A stretch of 64,000 bases of DNA from Hypholoma sublateritium FD-334 SS-4 (lineage: Eukaryota; Basidiomycota; Agaricomycetes; Agaricales; Strophariaceae). Below are positions 33,585-44,986 of the stretch, piece by piece. The notes under the pieces are model-generated. The model did no database searches. It worked only from the letters and a program-made list of their open reading frames with translations, and had not been told where the DNA came from. The stretch lies in NCBI GenBank assembly GCA_000827495.1, contig KN817572.1, forward strand, positions 186,001-250,000, given 5' to 3'. Made by a program: the position numbers and the translations under genes. Each line of letters opens with the position of its first letter. Position 1 is the first letter of the stretch.

Positions 33585-35200
33585 ATGACCACCAATCCAT
33601 CCCATATACTCATTGCCCGTAATTCCAGAGGCCTCAATAATCCTGCTGCTTCTCTAAGCTCCCCGACCGAAACCCATGCAGCAGCATCTGGAATCTTCAG
33701 ATCTTCGGGCTCCCCGCCATGGCTACTTGAAGATTTCGAAACAGATGAGATCGACTCTGAGCTTAGTGGCACAGAAGAGGAAGAGGCCATTGACATTGAG
33801 GAGACCTTTACCAAAAACTGCAAATTGCCAGGAACAGTAAAGATAGTAGTGGAGAGCACGACATTCTGGTACGTTCCGTTAGATCTGACCAATGTGATTC
33901 CACTAATCTCCATCGCAGGGCTCATAAAGAGATCCTTTTCTTTGCATCGCCGTTCTTCGAAGCCGTTCTAGGTGGTGAATGGTCTGAGACAGGCCGTCCA
34001 CAGTCCATTTCGTCCATCGTCACAGTATCGCAGTTGCGCACTGCTAATGAATCTGAGCACAGCACCGATGACTCGAAAACTGGAGACTCCGCAGATGTTG
34101 ATTCAGGTGAACTAGAAATAGTTGTGGAACAGGATGTTGGAGAATCGGAGAACGATGAATGTGCCGATGATATCCCCGCTATCGTTAAAGCAAAAGAACG
34201 AGAGGATTGTCTTGCTCAACTTCAAGGTCAAGTAAGCCCAAAGGCTAATAACTTACCTCGAACACGAAAATTCCCAAATTCTTCGACTGCGTCATTCGGA
34301 AAATCAGCCAATGCTATCCGTACAAACAGACAAGGTACTGATGCTGTTATCATGCTCAAGGAAGAAAGGGTTTGTCGCATTTCAATGCAAGGGAGAACGA
34401 AGAGTCAACGATTGATCAATTATATGTGCATGCAGGCAAGCACTTTTCACGATTTTTTGAAATTCATATACCCTCAGTAAGATTCTTTTAATCTTCGATC
34501 TTGCTATTACTATGCTAACCCGGAGTGATAGAATGGAATGCACAATTACCTGGAATAATGTCGCGAGTTTAATGAATTTATCCCATAAACTCTCTGTCCC
34601 TTCACTGCAAAGCGAATGCCTCACGTTTCTGCTGACCCATGCGGCCGGAAAGCCGATCAAAGCTATGAGAATCGCAGAACTTTTCCAAGAAGAAGAGCTT
34701 TACCGTGAATCTAGTCGTTTTGTCCTCGACAACCCTGGTGGATGGACAGAGCTAGAACTCAACACACTCAGCCAAGAGACCTTGCTGAAGCTGGAAAAGA
34801 GGTTCGTCAGGGTAGTCATTTTCAGATCCACGTCTCATGCACCCGTTTATAGACGTAACTGGTTTTTGGAACGAGTTTTGAAGCTAGGATTAACAATGAT
34901 CGCGAAAGAGTATCAATGTGTATGCATTAACCATCCACACTGAAGGCTCTGTCTTGACATTTTCCAGTGCTCGTCATGTCCAGATTCTGCTGTTTGTGCC
35001 CGGCTCTTGGAAGAAAAATGGCGGCAAGCATACCACGCCGTGTTTCGTTTCGGTATGCGCACTTTCCCTTTGCGCAACCGTCTGGATTAGAGCATATCTT
35101 CATCAGGTCCTCCGCAACCGTCCATGGTTTTTCGCTACCTACGAATGCTCGAAGGAGTCAGTCCGGCGCTCGCTTTGACGCAAACTGCGTGTCAAGCTAG
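33585..35200 (+). CDS. BTB/POZ-domain protein with a split BTB fold
   Basis: Start at 33585 (MTTNPSHILIARNSRG). After an acidic N-terminal part, the BTB domain begins TVKIVVESTTFWAHKEILFF and ASPFFEAVLGGEW. The domain is then interrupted by about 100 residues rich in Asp, Glu and Ser (TDDSKTGDSADVDSGELEI and beyond) before it goes on with DAVIMLKEERASTFHDFLKF and IYPQMECTITWNNVASLMNL. The C-terminal helices follow (SLQSECLTFLLTHAAGKPIK). The last exons, after CSSCPDSAVCARLLEEKW, are less sure; one proposed intron is only 38 nt. BTB proteins often link targets to cullin-3; the partner is not known here. Confidence 0.78.
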
Positions 35201-35765
35201 CGCAAAGGCATTCGTCGCCACATGTGCGTTCTTGTCGATTGAAATAGAGTGTCTCTGATTGTTATGCATCAGTGTTCGATAGGATGTTTTCCCTGGGTGT
35301 TCGAGGAGGTGGAGGGATAGATGCTCCCCCTTTGCCCGGACGTGCTGCTGTTGCTGCGGCTGCAGCGACAGTGAATGGACCCAGACGTCATTTCTTGTAC
35401 TGCACATTGAAGCCAGATTTGACACATAAGAGCAAAGGGAGGAAATCAAGAGATCAGAGCTAGCTGTTGAATGATATCCTCCGAGCTATTGTTGGGTGTA
35501 GTATATCATATATATATGAATAATGGTTATTACATAGTTTGGTTAGTCGTTGAATGCAGAAGTTTGATACGATCCTCTGGAAAACATAATATGTAGATAG
35601 ACATCCTAAAATACATATGTCACAGACATGAATGGGTATGTGGTAGGGATAAAGAACGAGATAAATGAACGATGAAATAAGGAAGCAATCGGTCCACAAA
35701 TAAAGAAACCAGAAATGAACATAAATCCAAAAGAAGGATGCGAAAAGTCAACATGGTGTTATACT
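35201..35765. other. Intergenic, possible small open frame
   Basis: Lies between the BTB gene and the convergent RhoGAP gene. A 59-codon frame from ATG 35284 (MFSLGVRGGGGIDAPPLP) ends at 35463, but it has no known domain and could equally be untranslated sequence. The right part is AT-rich and is probably the RhoGAP 3' untranslated region. Confidence 0.4.
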
Positions 35766-38700
35766 CTACTCTGAGAAGACCAGGGGTGCGTTGTCTACCA
35801 GCCACTCAACGAATAGAGCTTTTCCAGCCATATCGCTGAATTCTGCACCGGGATCCCTAGATCTTAAGAGCGTCGCTATAAAAGTGGAGATATATTAGTT
35901 CAACACGATAAGCAGACTATATTCGAGAACGTACGGCCAAAGACGACACCGAGATTGCGCCCGTTCATGAGATTTATCTCGCAGCGTTCGCGAACGCTGT
36001 TTGCAATGTATCAGAAATGAACTCGATAAAGACTTGGAAGTGCATGTTTACCGGTTGAGGTGCAGCATTAATATCCGCAGGGTGTAGTAATGCTCGTTTG
36101 GTAGTTTGTCTACGAGGTCAATCAAGGATTGCTGTTTGACTGCCGGGTCACGGGTGGCAATAGCAGCCATGAATTGGTCGTGGAGGTCGAAGGTCAAAAG
36201 CGGGACAGGTAGAGTCCGGAAATAGGTCTTGAGCACTGAAGTGATACTGCAAATATCGTTGAACCGGTCGGAGTCGCGAAGGTCAAATGAGTCATAATCC
36301 CCTCGCTCGAACATTTGGGTTATGGCTTTGGTTTGTCCTGACCCTCCAGTTTTACGATAGATACCCTCGTAATCCAAAGCTAGGGCAAGTGTAAGTTCGA
36401 GCGAATGATTATACAGGAGGAACATACCTCGAGTCTCAACAGCCTCTATGCACTTTTCTACCAAGATGGGCACTTGACGATCTGATCCCTTTGCATCCGC
36501 CTCGACTTGTTCGACCAGGTCTCTACCAAACATGGTAGGCGCTACAGGTAGGAAGGGGAGACAATTAGGGTGAATCCAGAAACCTAAAAAGCGGAACACG
36601 TACGCAGGGGAACAGGAGATTCCGCTCGTGGAGCCGCCTGGCTATGGGTGCAAGGTATGGAGACATTTGCAATGCACCGTACGTGAATCGAAGTGGCACA
36701 GACTAGACGCCAACTGTCAATCCGAGTATATTATCTAGGTTTGATAATGAACATACCACTGCATCGGAGTTGTGAACCCCACATCTTGTCTCCGCAATGA
36801 TCGCAGCGTGTAAAGCGTAGCACGCTCAACTGCTGGAAGTTGTGTTCGATGTGCGCTTTTCCTTTGCTTGTTTCCATGGAGGCTGAAGGAGAGACAGCCA
36901 TGTCCTTTTTCGACATAGGCCACTTGAACTTGCCTCTGGGAGTAGCCAGCAAGTCCAAGTCCGATTTTGGGGCTCGCAGTCTGTGTTCATCGTCATAGCC
37001 AGTCGACGACGCACTCGTGGATGTACTGAGAGGAGGCGCAACAAGCGTAGCTGTGGACTGCGTGGACTGTTGGTGCTGTGTCTGCGATTGCGACTGGGAA
37101 CGGATGGTATCGTACGAATCGTGGCTGTTCTTCGACGGGGGCTCTGGTGATGGGATGCTGTCAATGCGCTGAGCGTACACAGCGTTGAGCTGAGCCAGTT
37201 CCTCATTTCGGGCATTCAACACGGTGGTCTCCTCTAGAAAAACGTCACGGACGTTCTTAAGCTCAGATATCTCTCTATTGAGAGCTTCCTTTTGCTCGTT
37301 CAAAGGTATGAGTTCTTTTTCGTATTGATGCCGTATATTTTCTAGGCGTTTCGTCAGCGATCTGCCCAAGTTAGTTGCATCAGAGGGGTTTTCCGTAGTT
37401 CTGGAGATCAAGCCTTAGTATTCGTCGCAAGTTGAATGATTCAAAGCGTACCTCTTGGTGGATAATTCCTCAACCTCAGCAAGAGTTACATCACGTTCTA
37501 CCTTTAAACGGGACAGGTCGTGTTCCAAGCCAGAAAGATTATCATTCAAGTCTTTAGACATTTGCTGGCGAAGTTTCTGGCGCCGGTTATCGCCGGATAG
37601 GGTAGTGAGACGAACTGCCTGCCCGGAGAGCAACACCCTTAAACGAGTAACTTCGGCCTCTGCATCCCGGCGCGCCTTGAACTCCCGATCGTATTCGGTT
37701 TGCGCCACGGTGATGCCGTCGACATATAATTTACTTTCCCGCTGAAGTTGCACATTAGCTTTGACAGCAGGCTAAAGTATAAGGCATTACTCACGTTCAT
37801 ACCGTCCAATTTAGTCTTTAGCTGTTTATAGTCGTTACTCCGTGCCTCTAAATGCTGGATAATACTAGTAGCAGTGCCGATGTCTATTCTAATTTGTTGC
37901 GCCCCCATATCTTTGGCGGCGTCCATGTTTTCCCGGAGCTCCTGGAGTAGAACAGCAACATCTGAGCTCCCGCGCCTTCCAGTGGTAGAGACATTGATCG
38001 TCGGCACTGCATCGGACGACCGGTCTGACCTCCGGTTGTCGTCCTGGGATGATCCTGGCTGCCTTTTAGAAGCTGTCTGGTCGTCAGAATCACGCTCTTC
38101 CGGGACACCCGCAAGGCCAGAGTTGTTAGTTGCCAGAGGTTGTCTGATATCATGCCCGCTGGGAGAGACGTCAAAGCGCGCATCAGGTGTTGCAGCACTT
38201 GGCGGTGGCGTAGGCGGCGTTGGCTCTGACTTCTTGAGAGGCTGCGTCTCCTGCGGCTTAGGAGGGGGGATATTGCCAACAGAGGTCAGAAGATCGTCGA
38301 AGTCTTTGGCGTTCATGGAAAACCGAATCGGTGGCAAAGCAGGTGCGATAAAAGTAGAATGTGACATCCGCTCCACGGCTTGGGAATCAGCCATGTCATC
38401 CGACATATCGCCCAGCTGCGACGATAGGTCCGAATAGTCGTGGTCGAAGGCGTTCTCGGAGACAGTGAGCGAAGTGCGTGTGGAATCTCTGCTTGGATCT
38501 TTCGGCGGTGGCATCGGCGGCTGCGAATCATAACTCTGTCGTGGGGGACTTTCAGAATCGTTTTCAGGCTCCGTATCTGTACCGCTTTCAACGCCGTGAG
38601 GAACATCGGCGCGGTATGCGGGAGAGGCGGAGCGAGAAGTAGGCCCGCTATATCGCTCGGCGCTGAGATTGGAGGCGGACGACACGCGTCGCTGCTGAGG

Positions 38701-40314
38701 TTGAAAGCCATTCGAGTTTCGTGGGCTTAATGTTGCTTGTCCTGTTGTGGGCGTGCGTCGTTGACTGTTGGCCTGAGAGTTCGTGGTTGTTGATATATTT
38801 CCGTCATCGCCTAATTGGATCGTCATTGAAGGAGGAGATGTCATAATGATGGTGTCATCTTGGCTAGAGTCGTATGTATTGGCGGGGATAGAGGAAGGGC
38901 GCGATCGATGTACTTCCGATTCCAAGTTATTCGTGGAAGAGGGGGGAGCCGGGGGGGAGTTTGAGCGCGAGGGGGGTCGTGAGGGGGACTTCGTAAATAC
39001 AGGTTTTCCATAATCATTCGTCGTAAGTGTCCCATTCCGCTCCGGGGCAGTAAAGGTGGTTTGTTGCGGTGAAAGATTGGCGGATTGTACCTGGGGACTT
39101 TCCTGGAAAGACGGAAGCGACATACCAGGGTTAATGGAACGGCGTTTGTCGCGCCGCGAGGGCGCCGAAAGGCCTTCAGAAAAGCTACTATTGTCTCGCG
39201 GCAAAGCTGCGCTGTCTGGTCCAAGCGAGTCTTGTCGAGCGAGAATTTGCAAAGGGCGAACGCCATCTTCATAGCTGCTCCGTGGCTTCGCGTCCGAGGA
39301 GTCGGAAGGAGGGACGGGCAGTGTGTTGGATTTGGACGGGACGTTTAGCTGCCCGCCGTGGCCCTGATAATGATAAGATTGGTTCGGTTCATTCGGCTCC
39401 GATGGTGGTGCTGCAGGCGCAGAGGGCGAACGCGAAGGGGTTACAGGGAGGGGGGATCTGGAAATGCTTTTTTGTGGAGTAGGCGTGTAGGAAGGCGGTT
39501 TAGGGTCAAATGCGTCGCTACGGTAGGGACCTTGCAGTGGCTTGGCGGGAGACCTAAAATTGTCCGGAGGTCGCGAGCTGTCTGAGCGGGCTGATGCAGC
39601 GAGGTTGGAATTTGACCGGGGCATGCCTGGACGCGAGTTTTCATCGGTGGACCGCTGTGCGACGAAATTAGCAGTGCTACGTGGACGTATTGGACGCGAA
39701 CTGACATCTTGGTCACGGTGGTGGTTTCTGGCCTCCTGGTCCCTCGAGCGCGACGAGCCACTTCCACCGTTCGCCTTGTCTCTCTCTGCCTTCTTTTGAG
39801 CGTGTTTCCTGATTTTGATCATGCGCTCGTTGTGGCAGTTCATGCAGTAGATTCCCTGACTTGTCTTGGCGAAGACGAGCTCGTCGATGCGGTTGCTACA
39901 GACCTTGCATTTGAAGCAGTGGGCGTGGTAAGAATCGTCTCCGGTCATGATAGCCTCGTCAAGGATGGGAAGGTGGCATATATTGCAGCTGTATGAACAG
40001 TTTGCGCATATGGGAGAGCCGTCGGATAGAAGCAGAAGGTTGGTGTCTGCCGTCACTTGGTTGCGACATTTGGCACACTTGAAACAGTCAACGTGGAAGA
40101 AGGATTGGCTGGAAACGGTTAGAGCGGGTGATGTGGAGCATGAAAGGCGGACTAACCCAAAAGCAACAACGAGGCCGCCCTGCTCGTTGACAACCGAGTT
40201 CTTACAACCCGGACAGAGTCTGTCTTCGAGAGGGACGGAGTCTGGAGCACCGTTGCGGAGGTCTATGTGTGAGTGCTCGCGGAGAGGTACGTCGTGCGGG
40301 GCGGCGGCCAGCAT
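35766..40314 (-). CDS. LIM-C1-RhoGAP protein
   Basis: Start at 40314 (MLAAAPHDVPLREHSH). Two LIM zinc modules follow: CPGCKNSVVNEQGG with FHVDCFKCAKCRNQV, then CNICHLPILDEAIMTGD with HAHCFKCKVCSNRIDELVF and CMNCHNERM. A long disordered middle is rich in Ser and Pro. Coiled coils are seen around 37200-37750 (RHQYEKELIPLNEQKEALNR). A C1-type zinc finger begins EHNFQQLSVLRFTRCDHCGD. The RhoGAP domain has ALDYEGIYRKTGGSGQTKAI with the arginine finger in GIYRK, then LKTYFRTLPVPLLTF. The end is VEWLVDNAPLVFSE. It should switch off Rho or Cdc42 GTPases in polarity and wall building. It is related to Rga1-type proteins of fungi. Confidence 0.9.
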
Positions 40315-40411
40315 TGCTGGAAGATTGGGCCAGCCAGATATTTGCGACGGGGGATGAGGAGGAGGAGGGAAGATTAAACGCAACTGTCACGCAGTCACAG
40401 CATTTCTCTTC

Positions 40412-41499
40412 ATGGCGCTCATCACTGTCGCAGGCTTCCCCGCCGCCGGCAAATCCTCCCGCGCAACTGAGCTCTCCACCTATCTCGCTGCCCGCATCGC
40501 CAGCCCCGACTACGAGGGACCCATCGCTAATGTAGTGCTCATTTCTGATGACTCGCTTGGCCTCACCCGCGCCTGCTACGACGGTACTGTCCCTGACCTG
40601 CACACACTTTTGGTAGCTCATTCTCCCAGAAAGCAAGCTCGAAAAACCTGCCCGGGGCGCGCTCTTTACAGCCATCCAGCGCCAGCTTTCGACCGACACA
40701 ATCCTCATTGTTGACTCGCTTAATTACATCAAAGGCTTCCGCTACCAAATCTACTGTGCCGCTCGTGAAATGAAGTTGCGCACATGCACAGTGCGTTCCG
40801 TCCCTCTGCTGTCTTTCGCCGCTGAATAAAACCAGATGTTTGTTGTCGCACCGCCCGAAAAATGCAAGGAATGGAACTCGGCCAGGCAGGACGGACGCAT
40901 ATATGCAGACAAAACGCGCGTTGCATCTTGATCTGCGCGACTATGTGCTGAACAAGCAGCTGCAGGCTGGAGAATCTGACCATGCGCTTTGAAGAGCCGT
41001 CATCGATGGTCCGATGGGACGCCCCGCTGTTCACTGTGATGTGGGACGACGAAGATGCCCCGGGCGAGCAGATCTGGGATGCGATCACCAAAGGCAATCT
41101 CAAGCCACCTAATTCTGGGACGCTCGCAGTACGTGCGGACTTGCTGCTGTCAGAAAGCTAATCCATGATGTCTGTCAGGTGGCAAAGGCGCCGGCTGACG
41201 CGCTGCACGTTCTGGAGCACACAACGATGCTACTGGCGTCTGCCATTGTGTCGGCGTCGAGTGCGCAGCCGACCGGCGGGGAGGTGCAGATTGCGGCGGG
41301 GACGGAGGTGAGGGTGGCAATGAGGCTGCCGGGACGGAATGTGACGCTGTCTGAACTGCAGCGGCTGAAGCGGCAGTTTGTGAGCGTGCACAAGAAGGCG
41401 ATTACTCTGGGGACGACGGAGCGGGGCGGAGTCGACTGGAGTGCACTGAGTGTCGCGAACAAATTTGTAGAATATGTGGAATCGCACCTGAGGCAATAA
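40412..41499 (+). CDS. KTI12: Kti12, P-loop ATPase that acts with Elongator
   Basis: Start at 40412 (MALITVAGFPAAGKSS), which puts the Walker A motif GFPAAGKSS at the N-terminus as in the family. Splicing gives YDESKLEKPARGALFTAIQR, then DTILIVDSLNYIKGFRYQIY (Walker B and the tRNA kinase-like core), MFVVAPPEKCKEWN, and RWDAPLFTVMWDDEDAPGEQ. The C-terminal domain ends FVEYVESHLRQ. Kti12 is needed for Elongator-dependent modification of the tRNA wobble uridine. The gap to the next gene on the same strand is only 55 bp, and the start lies 97 bp from the divergent RhoGAP gene. Confidence 0.92.
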
Positions 41500-41554
41500 T
41501 AGATGCAAACAGAGGGACAATGGCGGCGGATTTTGCTGAGCCACTGGCTGCATC

Positions 41555-44011
41555 ATGCCTCTGCCCACCAACTCGGCCCTTGCCCTCCTCCCCGCCAACC
41601 GCCCCGGCGATGCCCTCCCCTCCCGCCCAAAGTACGCAATGCTCGTCCGCATGTCGTCCCAGACCCTCGACGCCCTCGACGCCTTTCCCACAGTCCAGTT
41701 CGAGTTTGGCGACAACCCGGTACGTCCACAGCCATCCATGGCACCCCTTGCTCACACCCTGCAGGCCATCTACATCGGAGACTCCTGCTTTGCCATGCAG
41801 CACTCGCCGGAAAACTCAAATCACGAGCTCTATCTCCGCGCGTCATCCGCCACAAAAAAGACCGCCCCCTTGAAGCTCTACGCCAACGTCGTCCGCAAGT
41901 TTGCCGTCGAGCGCGAGCTCGCAGACGATCTGCGCGACAAGATTCGCGAGAGCACACAGGATGCCGCCGCCCAGCGCAACAACCGCACCACCGTCCTCCT
42001 CGAGACCCCGCCCGATCTCTCCGCAACTACAAGCCGCAAGAGAAAGGAGCCACCAGCCTCCTCCAGCATGTTCCGCAAACCCCTTCGTCCAGCAGACAAG
42101 CCAAAACCTGTCCCCGCCGTGGCTTCGAAACCTCCCGTCGCCTCCACCTCTACCCAGCGCGACAGAGACGGGCTCGTCTCCCTGCGCAAGCGCATGATCC
42201 AATGCCTTGCTGTTATGGAACGCACCGAAGAAACGGTCATCAAACTCGTCGCTGGCAGCGATCCAACCGCTTCTGCGCGTCGGGATGTTCAGGATGTGCT
42301 GGAACAGGTCCGTCGTCCAACTTGGTGCCTGTTTTCCTGATTAACCTACCGTCAGATCGCCGAACCCACGAGCAAGCCAGCCTCGGATAAAACGCCGCGT
42401 ACATATCGTCTCAAGCCTGCCTCTTGGACAGAAGCCCGTCCATACGAATGGACCGGTCTTAGTAATAACGAACGCACAACCATTGCCCGTGCTGCCAGGC
42501 TTGCCCTACAAACTCTCAACATTCCCGAAAGCGACCCCGTCTGGAGTCACGTTCGCTACCGAAATTCGGGTTCCTCAAATCCCACTACCTCGTCAGATTC
42601 AACCAAAACCACTGAGGATCGTTTCAAGCAGCAGGATGTCGTGCCCAAACGTGGTGTATCGGGGCGGGACACCAAAGAAAAGAAACCCAAGCCCAAATCA
42701 GATCCCAAAGCCGAAATTATGATGAAGGACGAAAGCAGGTCTGTACAGAGATCTGATACTACGCCGCGATCCAATGCTCGACCGGCCGAATCTTCGCGAG
42801 CCGCCTCAACCGACAGTAAACGCGCTGATTTACCTTCAAATCGGAGGACAAACGAGCACAATGACACTCCACCCGTCCGCCGACCTGTAGCCCCCGAAGC
42901 TAAACCCGCGAAATCCAACCGATACGATGAACCCAGCCCCTCGGCCGCTGCCAGCAAACATCAGAGAACAGCAGAGAGGTCTGCGGCTCCGTCTCTCTCG
43001 GCGCCAAAAATAGAAGAGAAATCACTGTCGTCTCAACGCATCAAGAAGATACGTCGGGAGGGTAACGGCGGCGGTGCATCGGATTCGGAAAGGGAACGGT
43101 CGCATGCACAGGCCGATAGGCCCAAGCTGAAAAAAGACAAGGCAGTGGTCAAAAAGGAGCCCGTGGACAGCCCGCGTGATGACATACGAGGATCGACCTC
43201 CAAGCGCAAGGTCGCTGCAGACTATGACGACGACGAGTTCCGCGACTCCAAATCGCGCTCGGTGCCCCAGAAGAAGCGCAAGACGGAACCCATTCAACTA
43301 CCTTCGCAACGTGATAGAGAACGAGACGTTGTCCCGAAGAAGGAGAAAGTCAACACTGAAATGCGCGCCCCTGCCAAAGCCGCGCCGCGGGCTTCGACCT
43401 CGACGGCATCGTCAAAACCAAAGGCAGGACACGATTCGGCCTCTCCACCCGTGAAACGTAGCGTGTCGAATGCTACGCATGCACGGTACTCTCCTGATTC
43501 GGCGATGTCATCGAACTTGAACGCATCCAGCCACTCTCACAAGTCGGGCTCGGCTAAACCGCGTCGTCGCTCACCGATATATACGTCTTCGGATGAAGAA
43601 GACACGCCTTTGCAGACGCGCCCTCCTGTAAAGAGCAAGTCGTCAGCCGCGGCGCCTAGCAATGCACATACGTCTCGCGACCGGGAAGCTCCACCTCGGG
43701 CCCTACCAACTGACCACGCCGCGCTGCGCGCGAGGTACAGTTCATATTATCTGCAATATCTGAATACTTTTCAGCAGCTGGTCACGCAGAAGGGGAAACT
43801 GGACAGCATGTTGAAAAGCAGCGATCTTGGTAGCAACGGCTCCATCACGGACTCGGAAGGGGACACCGAGCTGATGGACACTGACGAGCTTGCGCAGCTT
43901 ACCAGCAGCCACAAAAAACTGCGCGACGAGCTGGAATCGATCCAGCTGGCGTTTGGACGGACAACGAACAGTAACGAGCCGATGCCTGCGCCGGAGATGC
44001 TCGCTGTTTGA
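41555..44011 (+). CDS. ELL: ELL-like RNA polymerase II elongation factor
   Basis: Start at 41555 (MPLPTNSALALLPANRPGD). The N-terminal ELL domain is seen in SSQTLDALDAFPTVQFEF and, after a splice, YIGDSCFAMQHSPENSNHEL. A winged-helix part lies around WTGLSNNERTTIARAARLAL. A very long, charged, Ser/Lys-rich region follows, including nuclear-type basic stretches (PQKKRKTEP). The last 90 residues (ARYSSYYLQYLNTFQQLVTQ and on) form a helical segment in the position of the occludin/ELL C-terminal domain. ELL stimulates elongation by RNA polymerase II. The family call rests on pattern memory, so a profile search would be useful. The stop is TGA at 44009-44011. Confidence 0.72.
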
Positions 44012-44184
44012 TATTTATACCCTGGCGTTATTTTTGTAGACTAGATATGGCATTTTGTATTTAAATAAGATCTTGTACAGCACTCGTGTTTTGGAAATGC
44101 ACAAGTTGATAGTCAGCCGCCGTCTGGAGTAGAATTGTGCTAGGCAGTTGTGTGTCGTGGTGCTCTGGTGCATCTCTATGCTAC

Positions 44185-44925
44185 ATGGCCCCGTACATCC
44201 CGTCAAAAACCCTCGAGAATCTCAGTCATTTCTCCGATGCAGCCCAGAGGAGACAGCGCATGCCTCAACTTCAAGTGACCGAGTTGTGCAGTGCGGTAGG
44301 GTGTGGAGTGACACCAGGGGACACTGGGGATACCGGTTCGGACAAGATATTCACGCCGCTCACACCATTTGCGACAACTCTAGATCAACACAGCTCTCTG
44401 GATACGATTGCAGTACCCACACAGAGCGGAATGCCCAGGGTGCTCATCACTAGCGTCGGGCCGACGAATCCGTCAGCAACCATCAGCTCGTCGGCGGTGG
44501 TGTGCATGACGCTGGCTTTTGTCAGCGTGCTGCTTGGGCTCGGGGCGATAGCATTGACGAGGACTCGGTGGTATAGGCGGAAGAAAGAGGACTGGGACAA
44601 GTTCTCGTGGAGGGAAGGGGAGAAGGCGGAGCTAAGCACCTCACCGCAGATTACTTTGCAACCGCCCGAGGTCATTATCGCTGAGAGCTATCTCGCAACG
44701 ATTTTGGAGGACTCGGAGGAGGACCTAGACAAGGGGGAGGACACATCGGAAGAGTCGTGTTTCTCGGAGCAGACGGCAGGGATTTCACCGGCGAGCTCGA
44801 TGACGAGCATCGAGTCGGAGAGCGAAGAAGAAGAAGAGGAGGGCGTGCAGGTGCACCGCGCGCAGACGCAGAGTGTCGAAATCAAGCGCGCAGTGCCAGT
44901 ATTGATCTCCGTTCCGCCTAAGTAG
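44185..44925 (+). CDS. Hypothetical single-pass membrane protein
   Basis: A single exon from ATG at 44185 (MAPYIPSKTLENLSHFSD) to TAG at 44923-44925, 246 residues. One clear membrane segment is seen in the middle (AVVCMTLAFVSVLLGLGAIA), followed by a basic stop-transfer stretch (RTRWYRRKKEDWDKF). The C-terminal side is acidic (ESESEEEEEEGVQ). There is no signal peptide, so the membrane segment may act as an anchor. No enzyme or receptor domain is recognised. Its 3' end is only 61 bp from the P450 start. Confidence 0.65.
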   Translation: MAPYIPSKTLENLSHFSDAAQRRQRMPQLQVTELCSAVGCGVTPGDTGDTGSDKIFTPLTPFATTLDQHSSLDTIAVPTQSGMPRVLITSVGPTNPSATISSSAVVCMTLAFVSVLLGLGAIALTRTRWYRRKKEDWDKFSWREGEKAELSTSPQITLQPPEVIIAESYLATILEDSEEDLDKGEDTSEESCFSEQTAGISPASSMTSIESESEEEEEEGVQVHRAQTQSVEIKRAVPVLISVPPK

Positions 44926-44986
44926 ACACGTGACCGCGCGCTTAGACCCCTAACTCTTATTGTTTCGCTCTTTCATCTTCTCTCCC

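Noticed and set aside
41553..42026. Arg-rich minus-strand frame opposite the ELL-like gene
   Set aside because: Antisense shadow; the plus strand reads as a sensible N-terminal ELL domain with in-phase introns.
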